Origin: [Mycobacterium] crassicus
Lineage (GTDB): Bacteria; Actinomycetota; Actinomycetes; Mycobacteriales; Mycobacteriaceae
Direction: 5' to 3'
Assembly (NCBI RefSeq): GCF_020181615.1
Contig: NZ_CP084029.1
Location: 3,826,800-3,890,799 of the forward strand
Length of the DNA stretch: 64,000 nt
Within the stretch, counting starts at the first letter, position 1. Each line of letters begins with the position of its first letter. The notes under the pieces are model-generated. The model was not told where the DNA came from. It worked only from the letters and a program-made list of their open reading frames with translations, and did no database searches. The translations under genes were made by a program, and so were the position numbers. Shown one piece after another: positions 63,025 through 64,000 of the stretch.

Positions 63025-63043
63025 ATTCTCCATTTTCGAGAAT
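63025..63043. promoter_or_regulatory. Inverted repeat ATTCTC-N7-GAGAAT
   Basis: The arms ATTCTC and GAGAAT are separated by seven bases, between the divergent FadD and enoyl-CoA hydratase genes. They share the hexamers of the palindrome at 61422-61436. The partial TetR gene at the right edge is a possible regulator. Confidence 0.5.
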
Positions 63044-63066
63044 GCCAATATCGTGAACGGAGAGCC

Positions 63067-63801
63067 ATGGCCGGGGCAGAGCTGAATGTGCAACTGGACG
63101 ACGGCCTCGCCGTCATCACCATCGACCGGCCGCAGGCCCGTAACGCCATCGCCCCCGAGACCATGGAGCAACTCGACCGGGCGCTGGATGAGGTCGCCGG
63201 AGCGCGGGCACTGGTCATCACCGGCGGTGGGGATCGGGCGTTCGTCTCCGGAGGAGACCTCAAGCAGCTCGCCGCCATCCGAACCGAGCCCGACGCGGCC
63301 GCCATGGCGTGGCGGATGCGCACGCTGTGCGACCGGATCGCGGCGTTCCCGGCGCCGGTGATCGCCGCCATGAACGGTCACGCGCTCGGTGGGGGCGCCG
63401 AGGTCGCGGTCGCCGCCGACATCAGGATCGCCGCCGCCGACGTCAAGATCGGGTTCAACCAGGTCTCGTTGGCGATCATGCCGGCCTGGGGCGGCGCCGA
63501 ACGCTTGGCCGCACTGGTCGGACGCAGCCAGGCGCTGCTGCTGGCGGGCACCGGCACCATGCTGGATGCCCCGGCGGCCGAGCGGATCGGGCTGGTGAAC
63601 CGGGTGGTGCCGCGGGAGTCGTTCGACGCCGAATGGCGGGCGCTGGCACGCTCGCTGGCCAATCCTTCGGCGGCCGAGATCAAACGGGTCATCGACGGCG
63701 CGTCACCGGACGAGGCGGTGGCCGCGTTCGCCCGGCTGTGGGTCTCCGACGAGCATTGGGCGGCCGCCGATCAACTACAGCAGCGCAGGGCACCGAACTA
63801 A
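63067..63801 (+). CDS. Enoyl-CoA hydratase/isomerase family protein
   Basis: The 244-residue crotonase has IDRPQARNAIA, RAFVSGGDLKQL (oxyanion loop), NGHALGGGAEVAVA with the first catalytic Glu and IMPAWGGAERL. The second Glu is not in place (FNQVSLA), as in several decarboxylases and isomerases of the family. GGAGAG precedes ATG 63067. It is divergent from the FadD gene with a shared inverted repeat, and its stop overlaps the convergent TetR gene by four bases. Confidence 0.86.
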   Translation: MAGAELNVQLDDGLAVITIDRPQARNAIAPETMEQLDRALDEVAGARALVITGGGDRAFVSGGDLKQLAAIRTEPDAAAMAWRMRTLCDRIAAFPAPVIAAMNGHALGGGAEVAVAADIRIAAADVKIGFNQVSLAIMPAWGGAERLAALVGRSQALLLAGTGTMLDAPAAERIGLVNRVVPRESFDAEWRALARSLANPSAAEIKRVIDGASPDEAVAAFARLWVSDEHWAAADQLQQRRAPN

Positions 63802-64000
63802 TGCGCCGCCGGCTCCGACAGCAGTGCAGCACCGGGGACCGGCGGCGGCTCGCCCTCCAGTCGATGCAGCCAGCGCTCGACGAACTCGACCGTCTCGGCG
63901 TGACCGAGAGTCATGCCCAGCGCCTCCTGTTCGATGATCAGCATCCGCGACGCACTGGTCATCAACACCATCAACACCGTCGGCGGAAACTCCCCGGTGT
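63798..64000 (-). CDS. C-terminal part of a TetR-family regulator, runs off the window
   Basis: The visible 66 residues of this minus-strand frame end at the TAG at 63800-63798. They contain a helix with SRMLIIEQEALG, followed by GHAETVEFVERWLHRLEG and a proline-rich end. This pattern is common at the C-terminus of mycobacterial TetR regulators; the DNA-binding domain lies outside the window. It is convergent with the enoyl-CoA hydratase. It could bind the ATTCTC/GAGAAT repeats nearby, which is inference from location. Confidence 0.55.
   Translation of the reverse strand, partial: TGEFPPTVLMVLMTSASRMLIIEQEALGMTLGHAETVEFVERWLHRLEGEPPPVPGAALLSEPAAH

Noticed and set aside
1..64000. tRNA, rRNA, insertion sequences, integrase or attachment sites, CRISPR arrays
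   Set aside because: None were seen on reading; coding DNA is continuous and composition appears uniform. A dedicated RNA and repeat search would be needed to exclude small RNAs.

Overview
The window looks like chromosomal DNA of a mycobacterium (Mycobacterium/Mycolicibacterium type). It is GC-rich, uses many GTG starts and ATGA/GTGA stop-start overlaps, and is filled with mycobacterial lipid-type families: FadD, FadE, EchA, amidohydrolase-2, DUF35/thiolase, DUF3556 and mycofactocin-coupled SDR. I see no tRNA, rRNA, insertion sequence, integrase or CRISPR array. Gene density is very high. No gene-free stretch exceeds about 170 bases, so there are no large empty regions to describe.

Bases 1-48086 form a large catabolic island built on CoA-thioester chemistry. 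From left to right: a Baeyer-Villiger monooxygenase divergent from a Rieske oxygenase, a degenerate cysteine hydrolase and a FadD19-like acyl-CoA synthetase (1-5291); two aldehyde dehydrogenases, a hydroxyisobutyrate-type dehydrogenase and two cytochromes P450 (5288-11724); a CaiB transferase, a thioesterase and an epimerase (11813-14845); a DUF35/thiolase/amidohydrolase operon (14934-17746); and a long minus-strand operon with SDRs, an IclR regulator, SnoaL proteins, a fused two-domain FadE34-like dehydrogenase and a second, degenerate thiolase/DUF35 pair (17751-25143). An amidohydrolase is divergent from an AraC regulator (25196-27302). A six-gene minus operon follows (enoyl-CoA hydratase, amidohydrolase, FadD, amidohydrolase, two FadE; 27304-34077), then SDR/SDR/hydratase (34158-36540), a TetR regulator, and thiolase/hydratase/thioesterase (37459-40234). 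Last is a seven-gene plus operon of three crotonases, three FadD and a mycofactocin-type SDR (40315-48086). Oxygenation, aldehyde oxidation, CoA activation, beta-oxidation, retro-aldol or thiolytic cleavage and hydrolysis of a cyclic intermediate are all represented. This resembles the logic of steroid or terpenoid degradation, but the set does not match the known cholesterol cluster. The substrate is unknown.

Seven promoter regions in this island share a 19-bp pattern, TTACnGT-N5-TTACnGT (a direct repeat with 12-bp phase). The most plausible regulator is the TetR protein encoded at 36708-37445, which has one copy in its own upstream region.

Bases 48237-55615 are different. A minus-strand operon encodes two nearly identical five- to six-helix membrane proteins, two micro-proteins of 34 and 42 residues, a 128-residue single-span membrane protein, a NorQ/CbbQ-type MoxR ATPase and a NorD-type VWA protein. 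Next to it lie a TetR regulator flanked by two TGACTYRAGTCA palindromes and a DUF3556 membrane protein. MoxR/VWA pairs of this kind activate metalloenzymes. No nitric oxide reductase or Rubisco is present, so the membrane proteins may be a previously undescribed client enzyme. This is the best candidate for a novel system here.

Bases 55666-64000 return to acyl-CoA genes: FadD, a PucR regulator, a 58-residue BFD-type [2Fe-2S] protein, a FadD3-like ligase, a fifth amidohydrolase, another FadD divergent from an enoyl-CoA hydratase, and the C-terminus of a TetR regulator. Two ATTCTC/GAGAAT palindromes mark these promoters.
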